Positions 1 through 7,129 are shown, counted from the first letter of the stretch. The stretch: DNA of 18,418 bases from an uncultured Lachnospiraceae bacterium (GCA_900313435.1 OMRF01000111.1:1-18418); one strand, 5' to 3'. The notes: generated by a model from the letters alone, not told the origin. Numbers and translations: made by a program.

Positions 1-272
1 TCCCGGAAGCTTTCGTCGGTGACAAAAGAAAGGTCGTCTATGGCGACGACCTTAATACGCTTTTCTGATGAGTTGATTTTCTTTTCAACTGTGCTCTTCG
101 CGGATTCATCTAGCCCTGAGACATAAAGGCAGGATCCTGTCTCCTTCGAGTTTTTGATGAGAGAGGTCTTGCCGGAGCCGGTGATACCATAGATGAAAAC
201 AGGCTGGAATGATTCTTTTGCTATTTTTAATTTTTTACCTGCCTCGGGGGGCAGAATATATGTTTCTGACAC
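1..272 (-). CDS. P-loop ATPase, N-terminal part (possibly MalT/STAND-type regulator); runs off the window
   Basis: Only the first 90 codons are present; the gene continues beyond base 1. The translation has a Walker A motif, GITGSGKT at residues 29-36 (Lys35), and a Walker B-like hydrophobic strand ending in two Asp, VVAIDDL at 75-81. An N-terminal stretch of about 28 residues before the P-loop (LPPEAGKKL...PVFIYG) and the short distance between the two motifs resemble the ATPase domain of MalT/LuxR-type STAND regulators, in which ATP and a ligand drive activation. That family placement is inference; an AAA+ protein is an alternative. The chosen start is GTG at 270-272, because no in-frame ATG lies before the P-loop. 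It sits one codon (AAA) after the TAA of the upstream RHH gene and in the same frame, so translation probably depends on re-initiation after that gene. No good separate ribosome binding site is seen. Confidence 0.6.
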   Translation of the reverse strand, partial: MSETYILPPEAGKKLKIAKESFQPVFIYGITGSGKTSLIKNSKETGSCLYVSGLDESAKSTVEKKINSSEKRIKVVAIDDLSFVTDESFR

Positions 273-275
273 TTT

Positions 276-929
276 TTAATACGTGATCCGTGCAGGACTG
301 CTCTTCAAAGGTTTATCAAGATATTTCCTTACAGAGTCCGAGAATGCTTCGTCATTTGAGTCAAAGACCCTGTCCATCTCCGTTCTTATGGCTCTTCTTA
401 TGAAGGATGATTCATTGATAAGATAGCCGGTTTCTTCATCCTTTACCTTGGAATCCCTCATGAAGCGGACAAGGGCAGACATGAGATCATAGGTTCCCTG
501 GTCGATGGTGTATGTTCTGTTTATGACGGATTCGGAAGCCTTTTTCGGAGCCTTTCGGGGCATTATCGCGGTGGCCGAGAGTTTTCGCCTGCTCTTTTCG
601 GGAGCGACAGGTGCTTCTACCGTTTCATTAGCTGGTGTTATCTGAATATCTGCGGATTTTGGAGAAACATCTTTCAACTCATCTGATTTTTGAGACACCG
701 TTGATAACGAACTATCTGCCTCAATACCCTTGTTTTCCGGCATTGTTTCGGTTGATTCATTGGTTGTTTCTTGAGTCAACCAACTGGCCTCTTCGTATTT
801 TTTCTCGACTACAGGCGCTTCAGCCTTCTTTTCGACTTTTTGTGTCTCTTTCTTTATCTCAACGGCCGGTTTCTCCGTTTCAAAGAGGCCGTCAGCTGCG
901 TTGAATTTGCTCGATCTGTGTAATGCCAT
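276..929 (-). CDS. Ribbon-helix-helix DNA-binding protein, probable ParA partner
   Basis: 217 residues. The first ~130 are low complexity, rich in Lys, Glu, Pro and Ser, and probably disordered. The C-terminal part looks like a ribbon-helix-helix fold: a short strand NRTYTID at 137-143, helix A at about 144-158, a loop, and helix B starting NESSFIRRAIRTEMDR near 172. RHH proteins dimerise through the strand and insert it in the DNA major groove. Small RHH proteins encoded just after a short ParA commonly act as centromere-binding partners and as repressors of their own operon. Here ATG 927-929 follows the ParA stop by 3 bases, with GGGAG overlapping that stop as ribosome binding site. Its likely targets are the phased TGTGTT motifs at 1723-1836; that is inference. 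The long acidic/basic N-terminal tail, possibly for stimulating ParA, is unusual for a small RHH protein. Confidence 0.65.
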   Translation of the reverse strand: MALHRSSKFNAADGLFETEKPAVEIKKETQKVEKKAEAPVVEKKYEEASWLTQETTNESTETMPENKGIEADSSLSTVSQKSDELKDVSPKSADIQITPANETVEAPVAPEKSRRKLSATAIMPRKAPKKASESVINRTYTIDQGTYDLMSALVRFMRDSKVKDEETGYLINESSFIRRAIRTEMDRVFDSNDEAFSDSVRKYLDKPLKSSPARITY

Positions 930-932
930 CTC

Positions 933-1691
933 TTATCTCCCTTCCGTAAGCTCATCCACAAAATCCTCATAATCGAGGGCAGAAGAGCAGTTTTTCGCAT
1001 AATCCAGCAGAAGTTTGCGCATAGCCTGGGCCTCCCGGACCTTCACGCTCTCCCGGATCGCGGTATCAAAGAGCTTTGTGTCCATCGAGTCCGCTATTTC
1101 CTCAAGATTGTCCTTTATTTCGCGGCTCAGGTTCGTGCGGCCGTTGTACTTCGTGAGTAGTAGCCCGGCTACGGAAAGCCCTTTATTCTGCCTTTTTCTG
1201 ATGACCGATATGGTCTCAGCGAGGCTTGCAAGCCCCTGAAGCCCGTATCTGTCTGCTGTAACAGGGATTATCACTTCATCTGCCGCTATAAGGCAGTTCC
1301 GAAGTATCCAGTTCAGGGCCGGAGCGGTGTCGATAACCACGTAATCATAGCCTTTAAGCCCTTCCAGGGCCATAGACATCCTGTATTCGCCTTCCGGGTC
1401 GGATGATAGCTTAGAATCGGCCTCTCTGAGCAGAGGGTCAGATGCTATGATATCGCCGTTTACGGTCTTCTGAATGGCTTCTTTTGCCTTGATATGGTCG
1501 CCTAAAAGCACATCATAGAGCGTCGGCATACCCTCTATTTCACCTTTGAAAGTGTCTGTCGCGTTTCCCTGCTGGTCGGCATCGATGAAAAGCACTGAAT
1601 TTCCACGTCTTTTCAGGATGTCAGCAAGGGCTATGGACGTGGTAGTCTTTGAAATTCCGCCCTTTTGGTTTGCGACTACATAGGTTTTCAT
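933..1691 (-). CDS. parA: ParA/Soj-family partition ATPase
   Basis: 252 residues, the usual size of a short ParA without an N-terminal HTH domain (type Ib or chromosomal Soj-like). The deviant Walker A motif is KGGISKTT at 10-17, with signature Lys10 and phosphate-binding Lys15. The second G of the usual KGGVGKTT is Ser14, a variant known in the family. Walker A' is FIDADQQGN at 35-43 and Walker B is YVVIDTAP at 117-124, with Asp121. Such proteins dimerise with ATP, bind DNA non-specifically and move or space a cargo when a partner triggers hydrolysis. The gene has GGAGG about 8 bases before ATG and a promoter at 1753-1781, giving a leader of about 55 bases. It heads an operon with the RHH gene and the P-loop ATPase. 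The cargo could be a replicon or a protein complex; the sequence does not decide which. Confidence 0.9.
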   Translation of the reverse strand: MKTYVVANQKGGISKTTTSIALADILKRRGNSVLFIDADQQGNATDTFKGEIEGMPTLYDVLLGDHIKAKEAIQKTVNGDIIASDPLLREADSKLSSDPEGEYRMSMALEGLKGYDYVVIDTAPALNWILRNCLIAADEVIIPVTADRYGLQGLASLAETISVIRKRQNKGLSVAGLLLTKYNGRTNLSREIKDNLEEIADSMDTKLFDTAIRESVKVREAQAMRKLLLDYAKNCSSALDYEDFVDELTEGR

Positions 1692-1722
1692 AATGAACCT
1701 CCGGTAACATTGTAATATGTAT

Positions 1723-1836
1723 TGTGTTATGTGGTTTTATTCTGTGTTTTCCTTTATATCACCTATGTTTTTGTGTTTCAATTTATATTTTTGTGAAATA
1801 GTGGATGTGAGATGTTCATCATCTATATTTTGTGTT
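1723..1836. repeat. Phased TGTGTT (AACACA) motifs, candidate parS centromere/operator
   Basis: TGTGTT occurs on the plus strand at 1723-1728, 1743-1748, 1772-1777 and 1831-1836, with a variant TGTGAA at 1792-1797. All have the same orientation. Start-to-start spacings are 20, 29, 20 and 39 bases, close to multiples of one DNA helical turn, so the motifs would lie roughly on one face of the helix. They surround the parA promoter. Iterated short sites upstream of parA are the normal arrangement for RHH-type centromeres. Binding by the neighbouring RHH protein is inference. Confidence 0.45.
1753..1781 (-). promoter_or_regulatory. Promoter of the parA operon
   Basis: Read on the minus strand: TTGAAA (1776-1781), a 17-base spacer, then TATAAA (1753-1758), one mismatch from consensus in each box. 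TGA directly before the -10 also makes an extended -10 (TGNTATAAA). The start point would fall near 1746, leaving a leader of about 55 bases to the parA ATG. One TGTGTT motif overlaps the -35 (1772-1777) and another covers the predicted start (1743-1748), which fits autoregulation by the RHH protein. Confidence 0.6.
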
Positions 1837-1921
1837 TTTCTTTAAAAATGTTTTATTTTTTTATTAAATTTTTTCTTCTTATTTTATACCTTTATTATTT
1901 CTCCATTATTTAAATTTTTTT

Positions 1922-1960
1922 ATTTTATCTTTTCATTTTATCTTTTCATTTTGTTCTTTG
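1922..1960. repeat. 13-bp tandem repeat, two exact copies plus a decayed third
   Basis: ATTTTATCTTTTC at 1922-1934 is repeated exactly at 1935-1947, followed by ATTTTGTTCTTTG at 1948-1960, which keeps 9 of 13 positions. It lies inside the most T-rich part of the intergenic region. AT-rich 13-mers are typical of DNA unwinding elements, but no other origin part is visible, so this could also be simple slippage in low-complexity DNA. Confidence 0.6.
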
Positions 1961-2055
1961 CTTTTTATTTTTATTAGCCTTCTTTTGTCTTTGTTTTATA
2001 TTTCTTATCTTATATCTCATAATTATTTTATCTATCTTTATTTATTTTATTTTTA

Positions 2056-2064
2056 TGTTATAAT
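2056..2064 (+). promoter_or_regulatory. Possible extended -10 promoter inside the intergenic region
   Basis: TGTTATAAT (TATAAT at 2059-2064) is a perfect extended -10 box, but the -35 area (CTTTAT or TTTATT around 2036-2042) is poor. If active, transcription would start near 2071 and cross the 2200-2800 stretch, giving a non-coding transcript or a long leader. In DNA this AT-rich such a match can occur by chance. Confidence 0.25.
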
Positions 2065-2526
2065 TTCATTGAAAATTTTTGCCGGATGATTTTATGTTAT
2101 GATTTTATCATAAATAATTTTCTAAATAATTTTATCTTATTATTTAGTTATTTATTTGATATTTCATCCTAAATAATATATGTTATCTGATATCAGAAAA
2201 GACGATTCATTCCAGTCGAGACGCAGAAGAGGAGGGTAGAAATAATAGATAACAAATAACATTTATCATCCACCAAAGAACCGGACCAAGATTAATTGAA
2301 AGGCTGATCAAAGTGCCTCCCAAAATTTCCGGACAGATGGACCACTACCAGTCAGATAAAACCTGCCAGGCATCCCGGAAGAGTTGCCTTAAGTCGGCTG
2401 ATCTGTAATTGAAATATGGAAACTGATCCAATTAGAAGTGCCTAAACATAAATTCGGTAGAAGATCATTGTATTGACAAAATATTCTGTATTATCTTACA
2501 AATCTAGGAAAAAGCATGAAAATTTA

Positions 2527-2649
2527 AGCTTGTTGATTATAAAAACGACAAGCCGAATATTAAATAACATTTAAAAATAATATTCCCTGAAAAATTGATA
2601 AAGAAACGAAAAATCAGCTTGTTAATTTCAAAAACAACAAGCCGGAAAT
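2527..2649. repeat. Pair of 34-bp hairpin-forming direct repeats, 89 bp apart
   Basis: Copy one spans 2527-2560 and copy two 2616-2649, with 28 of 34 positions identical by eye. Each begins AGCTTGTT and contains ACAAGCCG. In copy one GCTTGTTG (2528-2535) can pair with CGACAAGC (2546-2553), including one G-T pair. In copy two GCTTGTT (2617-2623) pairs perfectly with AACAAGC (2636-2642). Several differences fall in the loop, so the stem is better kept than the rest. No T-run follows either copy, so they are not ordinary terminators. Confidence 0.55.
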
Positions 2650-2689
2650 CTAAAGAAAACCCCGAAATCTCTTAAAATCACAAGAAATC

Positions 2690-2774
2690 AATGATCATTA
2701 AAAACAAATGATCTCATTTCGGAAACTATCCTGTAAAGAATTTTCTGACAATTTATTCAGCTGCGAAAGCTGAA
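2690..2774. repeat. Cluster of short inverted repeats upstream of the 2890 promoter
   Basis: Three inverted repeats lie close together: the perfect palindrome AATGATCATT (2690-2699), AAATGA-TC-TCATTT (2706-2719), and the hairpin TTCAGCT/AGCTGAA (2756-2762 with 2768-2774) with a GCGAA loop. The first two share the TGATC core. They could be regulator sites or parts of a structured RNA; no function can be assigned. Confidence 0.4.
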
Positions 2775-2789
2775 ACAGGGTAAGAAGAT

Positions 2790-2822
2790 AACATTTAATG
2801 TTGTTATTTTATATGTTATAAT
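2790..2822 (+). promoter_or_regulatory. Promoter of the C11 peptidase operon with overlapping palindrome
   Basis: TATAAT at 2817-2822 preceded by TGT gives a consensus extended -10. Seventeen bases upstream only TTTAAT (2794-2799) is found, a weak -35, as is common for extended -10 promoters. The 13-bp palindrome AACATTTAATGTT (2790-2802) covers this -35 position and is a likely operator. Transcription would start near 2829, about 60 bases before ATG 2890. Confidence 0.5.
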
Positions 2823-2889
2823 ACGAAAAGAAGAATAATTAACCGCAATGCGTACAACATCATAGATCTCTCAAAAAGAGGATTCACAT

Positions 2890-5112
2890 ATGAAAAAAAG
2901 AAACATTTTAAAAGGAATAATTATTTCCGTCCTTTCTCTTTCGCTGACACTTTCCCTTACCGGTTGTACGGGGATAGGAGGGGTGCTCAGCGGTGCACTG
3001 TGGCAGAATCCATTAAACAACGGCAATGATCCCCCTGCTTTACTGCGGGACACTTCAGGAAGTAACTTTCTGAACACGATAGACCCTTTTTCGGTCAACG
3101 CGAGGCGTGGCTCTGTCATGGCACTGAAGCAGGACGGAGAGGTTGAGATAGCGAGGGTCAGAAAAGAAAAGACCGAGAGTATGGGTGAACCCGGGACCTG
3201 GACTGTATTTGTATATCTTTGCGGCTCTGATCTTGAAACAGATAGCGGGTTTGCGAGCGTTGATATTGATGAAATGGTATCAGGGAGCAAAGGCGGAGGC
3301 GTTACTTATGTTGTGGAGACCGGCGGCGCGTTTGAATGGATGCACGATAAGGTAAATGCGGACAAACTCTGTCGTTTTCTGATCAAAGACGGGAACCTTG
3401 AACGTGTTGATACACAGCCTCTTTCATCTATGGCAGACAGCTCCACGCTTGCAGACTTCCTGAAATGGGGGGTCAAGAATTATCCCGCGGAGAATATGGG
3501 AGTCGTGATCTGGAACCACGGCGGAGGAAGCATCACGGGTGTCTGCTTCGATCAGCTCTTTGACAACGACTCGCTTACTCTAGGCGAGATGGACAGTGCG
3601 TTTTCAGATGTCTACAGCACAATGACTGACAATTTTGAGTTCATTGGCTTTGATGCCTGCCTGATGGCGACCGTAGAGTGCGCTCATGTACTTGCGAATT
3701 ACGCGAATTACATGTATGCCTCGGAAGAGAGCGAGTATGGGACAGGCTGGGATTTTGAAGAGATGGGGGCTTATCTCTTAAAGAACAAGGGTGTTGATGG
3801 TGCCTCGTTGGGAAAAGTGGTCTGTGACAGTGTTTACTCAGGCTCTGAATTGTACGGAGAGGAAGATGACTCCACCATGTCGGTCGTAGACCTCTCAAAG
3901 ATCGACACCTTCATTTCAAAGTTTAATACCTTTGCGCAAAAGCTTTATGAGGCGACCGACGGGAAGAATAACGAGGATATGTTCTCAAAGGTTGCCCGCG
4001 CCATTAATTCCTGCGAAAACTTCGGCGGGAACAACTTCTTTGAGGGCTATGCGAATATGGTGGATCTTGGCGGCCTGATATCAAGCGTCGGGGATTATAT
4101 CGGAGATACTTCGGATGCAAGGGGCGCGCTCGATGACATGGTGATCTACATGAAAAACGGGCGGAACCACAGAAAGGCTTCAGGGCTTTCCACTTACTAT
4201 CCTCTGATGATAGAAGGTTCGGAGGAACTTTCGATTTTCGGATCTGCTGCAATAAGTCCCTATTATTTTGATTTTGTGTCAAGATCGGCCTATGCAAACG
4301 CGAACCGGGGCAGCTTTGATGGTTATGATGATCTTGATTTCCTTAATCTCTGGCAAAATTCTCAGACTGAAGACGCGGGAGATGAGACGGCTTTTGACGG
4401 GGCATATGATTATTATGATGAGTTCGAACAGACCGGAGAGAGCTCGAATATAAGTTTTGACCGGAAACCCTCCTTTGACAGGGACGGAAACTACTCATTC
4501 AGGCTTTCAAAGGAAGGACTGCTGAACACTCTTTCTATAGAAGGCAACGTTTTCCAGGTGGATTATGAAGAAAATTATCTCGTGGCCTGCGGCGTGACAG
4601 CGGATCTCATCATAGATTGGAATACAGGAGAGGTCTCCGACAGCTTTGACGGGTCCTGGTTTTCACTTCCCGATGGGCAGAATCTCACTGTAGAGATACA
4701 GTCGCAGAATGACGGCTATGATATCTACGCGTCTCCCGTGATGCTGAACGGGGAAAGGACGAATCTCCTCTTTATACATGATTATCAGCAGGGAGAAGTT
4801 TATATCTACGGAGTCTGGGACGGACTCGATGATCACGGCGCCTCTTCGAGGAGAAACGGTACCTTGAAAAAAGGAGATGTGATAATCCCTATCGCTGATG
4901 CCTTCAGTCTCAGTGATTATGGTGAGGAAACTGTCTATTACGGCGAGGAGTATGTTTACGACGGGAACGACGATCTGATCTACGCTCTCATGCCGGACGG
5001 GGATTACGCCTTCAACTTTACCATATATGATATCTACGGCGATTACTATGATACAGAGATCGTAAAATTCACTGTAGAGGGATCGGATGTGTACTATTCC
5101 TATTTTGAATAA
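2890..5112 (+). CDS. Clostripain-type (peptidase C11) lipoprotein
   Basis: 740 residues. A lipoprotein signal peptide with lipobox LTGC puts the lipid-bearing Cys at 26, so the protein should sit on the outside of the membrane. The C11 domain runs from about 103 to 460: the first strand TWTVFVYLCGSDLE at 103-116, the catalytic His in WNHGGG (His210), and the nucleophile in FDACLMA (Cys257). Clostripain-family enzymes cleave after Arg or Lys. The remainder (about 500-740) is Asp/Tyr-rich and probably beta-structured, perhaps for binding a substrate or the cell wall. AGAGG at 2877-2881 is the ribosome binding site; it can pair with CTCT at 2868-2871, so the start may be partly masked. Sixteen bases separate it from the next gene, also exported. 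The substrate is unknown; processing of surface proteins is likely. The bulk of the C-terminal part is not recognised. Confidence 0.85.
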   Translation: MKKRNILKGIIISVLSLSLTLSLTGCTGIGGVLSGALWQNPLNNGNDPPALLRDTSGSNFLNTIDPFSVNARRGSVMALKQDGEVEIARVRKEKTESMGEPGTWTVFVYLCGSDLETDSGFASVDIDEMVSGSKGGGVTYVVETGGAFEWMHDKVNADKLCRFLIKDGNLERVDTQPLSSMADSSTLADFLKWGVKNYPAENMGVVIWNHGGGSITGVCFDQLFDNDSLTLGEMDSAFSDVYSTMTDNFEFIGFDACLMATVECAHVLANYANYMYASEESEYGTGWDFEEMGAYLLKNKGVDGASLGKVVCDSVYSGSELYGEEDDSTMSVVDLSKIDTFISKFNTFAQKLYEATDGKNNEDMFSKVARAINSCENFGGNNFFEGYANMVDLGGLISSVGDYIGDTSDARGALDDMVIYMKNGRNHRKASGLSTYYPLMIEGSEELSIFGSAAISPYYFDFVSRSAYANANRGSFDGYDDLDFLNLWQNSQTEDAGDETAFDGAYDYYDEFEQTGESSNISFDRKPSFDRDGNYSFRLSKEGLLNTLSIEGNVFQVDYEENYLVACGVTADLIIDWNTGEVSDSFDGSWFSLPDGQNLTVEIQSQNDGYDIYASPVMLNGERTNLLFIHDYQQGEVYIYGVWDGLDDHGASSRRNGTLKKGDVIIPIADAFSLSDYGEETVYYGEEYVYDGNDDLIYALMPDGDYAFNFTIYDIYGDYYDTEIVKFTVEGSDVYYSYFE

Positions 5113-5128
5113 GAGAGGATAAGAGACT

Positions 5129-7024
5129 ATGAAAAGAAAATTGATGGTAATTACAGCGGCGGCGCTGTCTTTTGGTCTTATGATCCCGTTGACGGCGGTG
5201 GCAGCCGGGGACATTGAAGAAAAGACTCCCGTACCTGCCGTCATCTACATGCCGGACGTAACTGCTGAAATGTCAAACAGCAGCTTTTGGACTGATCTTC
5301 AGGGGAATACAGATGTCCTTCTTGCCACAAGTGATGAGCTTCAAAGCCTGAATGGGAAGATATTATCCACGAAGGACTGCAACATGAATGACCTTAAAAA
5401 CTACAAGACTTCAGTGGATGGTAAAAAACTCAGTGAGTCTCTTGAAAGCGCCACGAGATCAGCTCTTGAAAGTTATCAGGGTAAAGGCTACTTCATGAAG
5501 GGCGGCGAAGTGATCTCTGATGAGTTCGTGTCGGAGATCTCATCAAACTGCAGGAACGCGGCAGCAAAAGAAGAGCAGAACGTTAAGTACGGGATAATCA
5601 CCGAAAGGACTACTATAAATGCCTGGCCTTCCGATGAGGGGGTCTATGATGACGCTTCGGATCTTGATTTTGATTATAAATATTTATCAGGCATTGGAGT
5701 GAACGAGCCTGTCATCATCCTTTCCGTGAGTGCCGACAAAGACTGGTACTATGTTATCTGCGATAATCTTAACGGCTGGGTGAAGGCTTCCGATACGGCG
5801 GTATGCAAGAACAAAAGTGAGTGGCTTACTGCATGGGATTTTTCAGATGAGGAAACCCTTGTGGTCTGCACTGACAAGATAATCACGGAGGAATCAAACG
5901 ATACACCGGAGACCTCGAAAAGGACCCTCTATATGGGAACCCGTCTTGAGCTTGCCGATGAGAAGGACATTCCTTCGCTTGTATCAAACCGATCCACCTA
6001 CAGCAACCATGTGGTATATATGCCGGTCAGAAAAGATGACGGAAGCTACGAAAGAAAGATTGCACTCATATCCGAGCATTGGAAGGTGAGCGAGGGCTTC
6101 CTTCCCCTTACGACCGAAAACATTGTAAGCACGGCCTTTGAATGGCTCGGTAACTGCTACGGCTGGGGTGGGATGCTCTCCTCGGAGGACTGTTCCGGCT
6201 ATGTCGGCGCGGTATACAGCTGCTTCGGGCTGAACCTGGCAAGGAACACCACCTGGCAGATGAATATGCCTGTAAAGAAATTTACCTTTGACGCCGTGAC
6301 CACTTCCGACAGCGAAGAGACGATAGAGAATAATGTGAAAGAAAAGGAGGCAGTCCTTGATAAGCTTCCCGCGGGATCGGTATTATTTTTCTCAGGGCAC
6401 GAGATGATGTATCTCGGGAAGGTGGATGGAAAATACTATGTGGTAAGCTCCGTAAGCTCCATCATGAATGAGAAGGGACAGAGGCAGAGGCTTCGCGACG
6501 TCTGTGTACACAGCCTTGATACAAAGCGCGCAAACGGCGCGACCTGGCTCATGCAGCTTAAATGCATGGAGGTTCCCTATTTTGATGAAGATCATGAGCT
6601 TTTGGATGTGGAAAAGAAGGACGGAACCGTAGATATGTACAGGTTCTACAATCAAAACAGCGGCGAGCATTTCTATTCGGGTGATGAAAAAGAAAAAGAT
6701 GAGCTTGTTACTGCGGGCTGGATCTTTGAAGGAACAGGCTGGAAGGCGCCGAAGGAGTCAAATGTGCCGGTTTACCGCCTTTACAATCCAAACGGAGGAT
6801 ACCACCATTTCACAACGGATGCATCTGAAAGAGCAAGCCTCATATCACTTGGCTGGTCGGATGAGGGGATTGGTTTTTATTCCTCTGAAGAAAAGTCGGT
6901 CCCGGTCTATCGGGAATACGACGGAAACAGCGGGCAGCACAATTACACAACAGAAATAAGTGAGCATGAGGGGCTTATGTCTCTTGGCTGGAAGGGCGAG
7001 GGAATAGCCTGGTACGGGAGGTAA
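5129..7024 (+). CDS. Secreted SH3-NlpC/P60 cell-wall hydrolase with DUF5648-like repeats
   Basis: 631 residues. A signal peptide is predicted with cleavage near Ala26 (AVAA-GD). After an N-terminal region, an SH3-like part covers about 155-300 (GIITERTTINAWP, WYYVICDNLNGWV). The NlpC/P60 domain covers about 330-475: Cys355 in EDCSGYV is the nucleophile and His424 in FSGHEMMYLG the base. These enzymes cleave peptide bonds in peptidoglycan stems. The C-terminus has three repeats of about 40 residues beginning YRFYNQNSGEHFY, YRLYNPNGGYHHF and YREYDGNSGQHNY, each ending near GW.. EG.(G/A)WY, as in DUF5648, a domain frequent on clostridial surface proteins and perhaps carbohydrate- or wall-binding. 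GAGAGG lies upstream of the ATG. It is the second gene of an operon with the C11 lipoprotein and ends shortly before a terminator. Together they suggest envelope remodelling. Confidence 0.85.
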   Translation: MKRKLMVITAAALSFGLMIPLTAVAAGDIEEKTPVPAVIYMPDVTAEMSNSSFWTDLQGNTDVLLATSDELQSLNGKILSTKDCNMNDLKNYKTSVDGKKLSESLESATRSALESYQGKGYFMKGGEVISDEFVSEISSNCRNAAAKEEQNVKYGIITERTTINAWPSDEGVYDDASDLDFDYKYLSGIGVNEPVIILSVSADKDWYYVICDNLNGWVKASDTAVCKNKSEWLTAWDFSDEETLVVCTDKIITEESNDTPETSKRTLYMGTRLELADEKDIPSLVSNRSTYSNHVVYMPVRKDDGSYERKIALISEHWKVSEGFLPLTTENIVSTAFEWLGNCYGWGGMLSSEDCSGYVGAVYSCFGLNLARNTTWQMNMPVKKFTFDAVTTSDSEETIENNVKEKEAVLDKLPAGSVLFFSGHEMMYLGKVDGKYYVVSSVSSIMNEKGQRQRLRDVCVHSLDTKRANGATWLMQLKCMEVPYFDEDHELLDVEKKDGTVDMYRFYNQNSGEHFYSGDEKEKDELVTAGWIFEGTGWKAPKESNVPVYRLYNPNGGYHHFTTDASERASLISLGWSDEGIGFYSSEEKSVPVYREYDGNSGQHNYTTEISEHEGLMSLGWKGEGIAWYGR

Positions 7025-7051
7025 CACTCCATAACTAAAGATTGTTTTCAT

Positions 7052-7085
7052 ACAGCACACGGATGAGACTGTGTGCTGTTTTTTT
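7052..7085 (+). terminator. Rho-independent terminator after the hydrolase gene
   Basis: A perfect 9-bp stem ACAGCACAC (7052-7060) with GTGTGCTGT (7071-7079), a 10-base loop, then a run of T to 7085. It closes the two-gene C11-NlpC/P60 operon. Confidence 0.9.
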
Positions 7086-7129
7086 GTTGCGATTTCAATG
7101 AAAAAAGTATAGTATTAATCCCGTATAGT

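Larger units (their letters stand above)
2055..2819. repeat. Dispersed ATGTTAT/ATAACAT heptamers
   Basis: ATGTTAT occurs at 2055-2061, 2094-2100, 2180-2186 and 2813-2819; its complement ATAACAT occurs at 2256-2262, 2564-2570 and 2788-2794. Three of the ATAACAT copies extend to ATAACATTTA. By a rough estimate about one chance copy would be expected in a region of this size and composition. The last two flank the promoter of the 2890 operon. They may be binding sites for a regulator or a replication/partition protein. Confidence 0.35.
1692..2889. other. Gene-free AT-rich region between the divergent operons
   Basis: About 1.2 kb without a credible gene. From about 1730 to 2200 it is extremely AT-rich, and from about 1840 to 2050 the plus strand is almost all T with some A and C. 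From about 2200 to 2460 composition is nearer that of coding DNA but all frames are broken by stops. From 2460 to 2890 it is A-rich on the plus strand with several inverted repeats. It contains the parA promoter and phased motifs, a 13-bp tandem repeat, ATAACAT/ATGTTAT sites, a 34-bp repeat pair, and the promoter of the 2890 operon. No canonical DnaA box (TTATCCACA) was seen by eye and no rep gene is in the window, so a replication origin is possible but not supported. Confidence 0.6.

Noticed and set aside
635..904. Plus-strand open frame of 89 codons opposite the RHH gene
   Set aside because: It mirrors the low-complexity coding region of the minus-strand gene, has no ribosome binding site and no recognisable protein features.
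1700..2200. Replication origin with DnaA boxes
   Set aside because: AT-rich 13-mers are present but no TTATCCACA-type box was found by eye and no initiator gene is in the window; kept only as a possibility.
2337..2408. Short frame (23 codons) in the intergenic region
   Set aside because: No ribosome binding site and no distinctive composition; expected by chance.
2528..2553. Intrinsic terminator
   Set aside because: The stem is short and AT-rich, and no T-run follows on either strand; no gene ends next to it.
2527..2649. CRISPR array
   Set aside because: Only two diverged repeats with a 55-base interval and no cas genes; hairpin repeats explain them better.
4663..5244. Minus-strand open frame of 193 codons across the end of the C11 gene and the start of the next
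   Set aside because: It spans two well-supported genes on the other strand; it lacks a ribosome binding site and its hydrophobic composition follows from their codon use.
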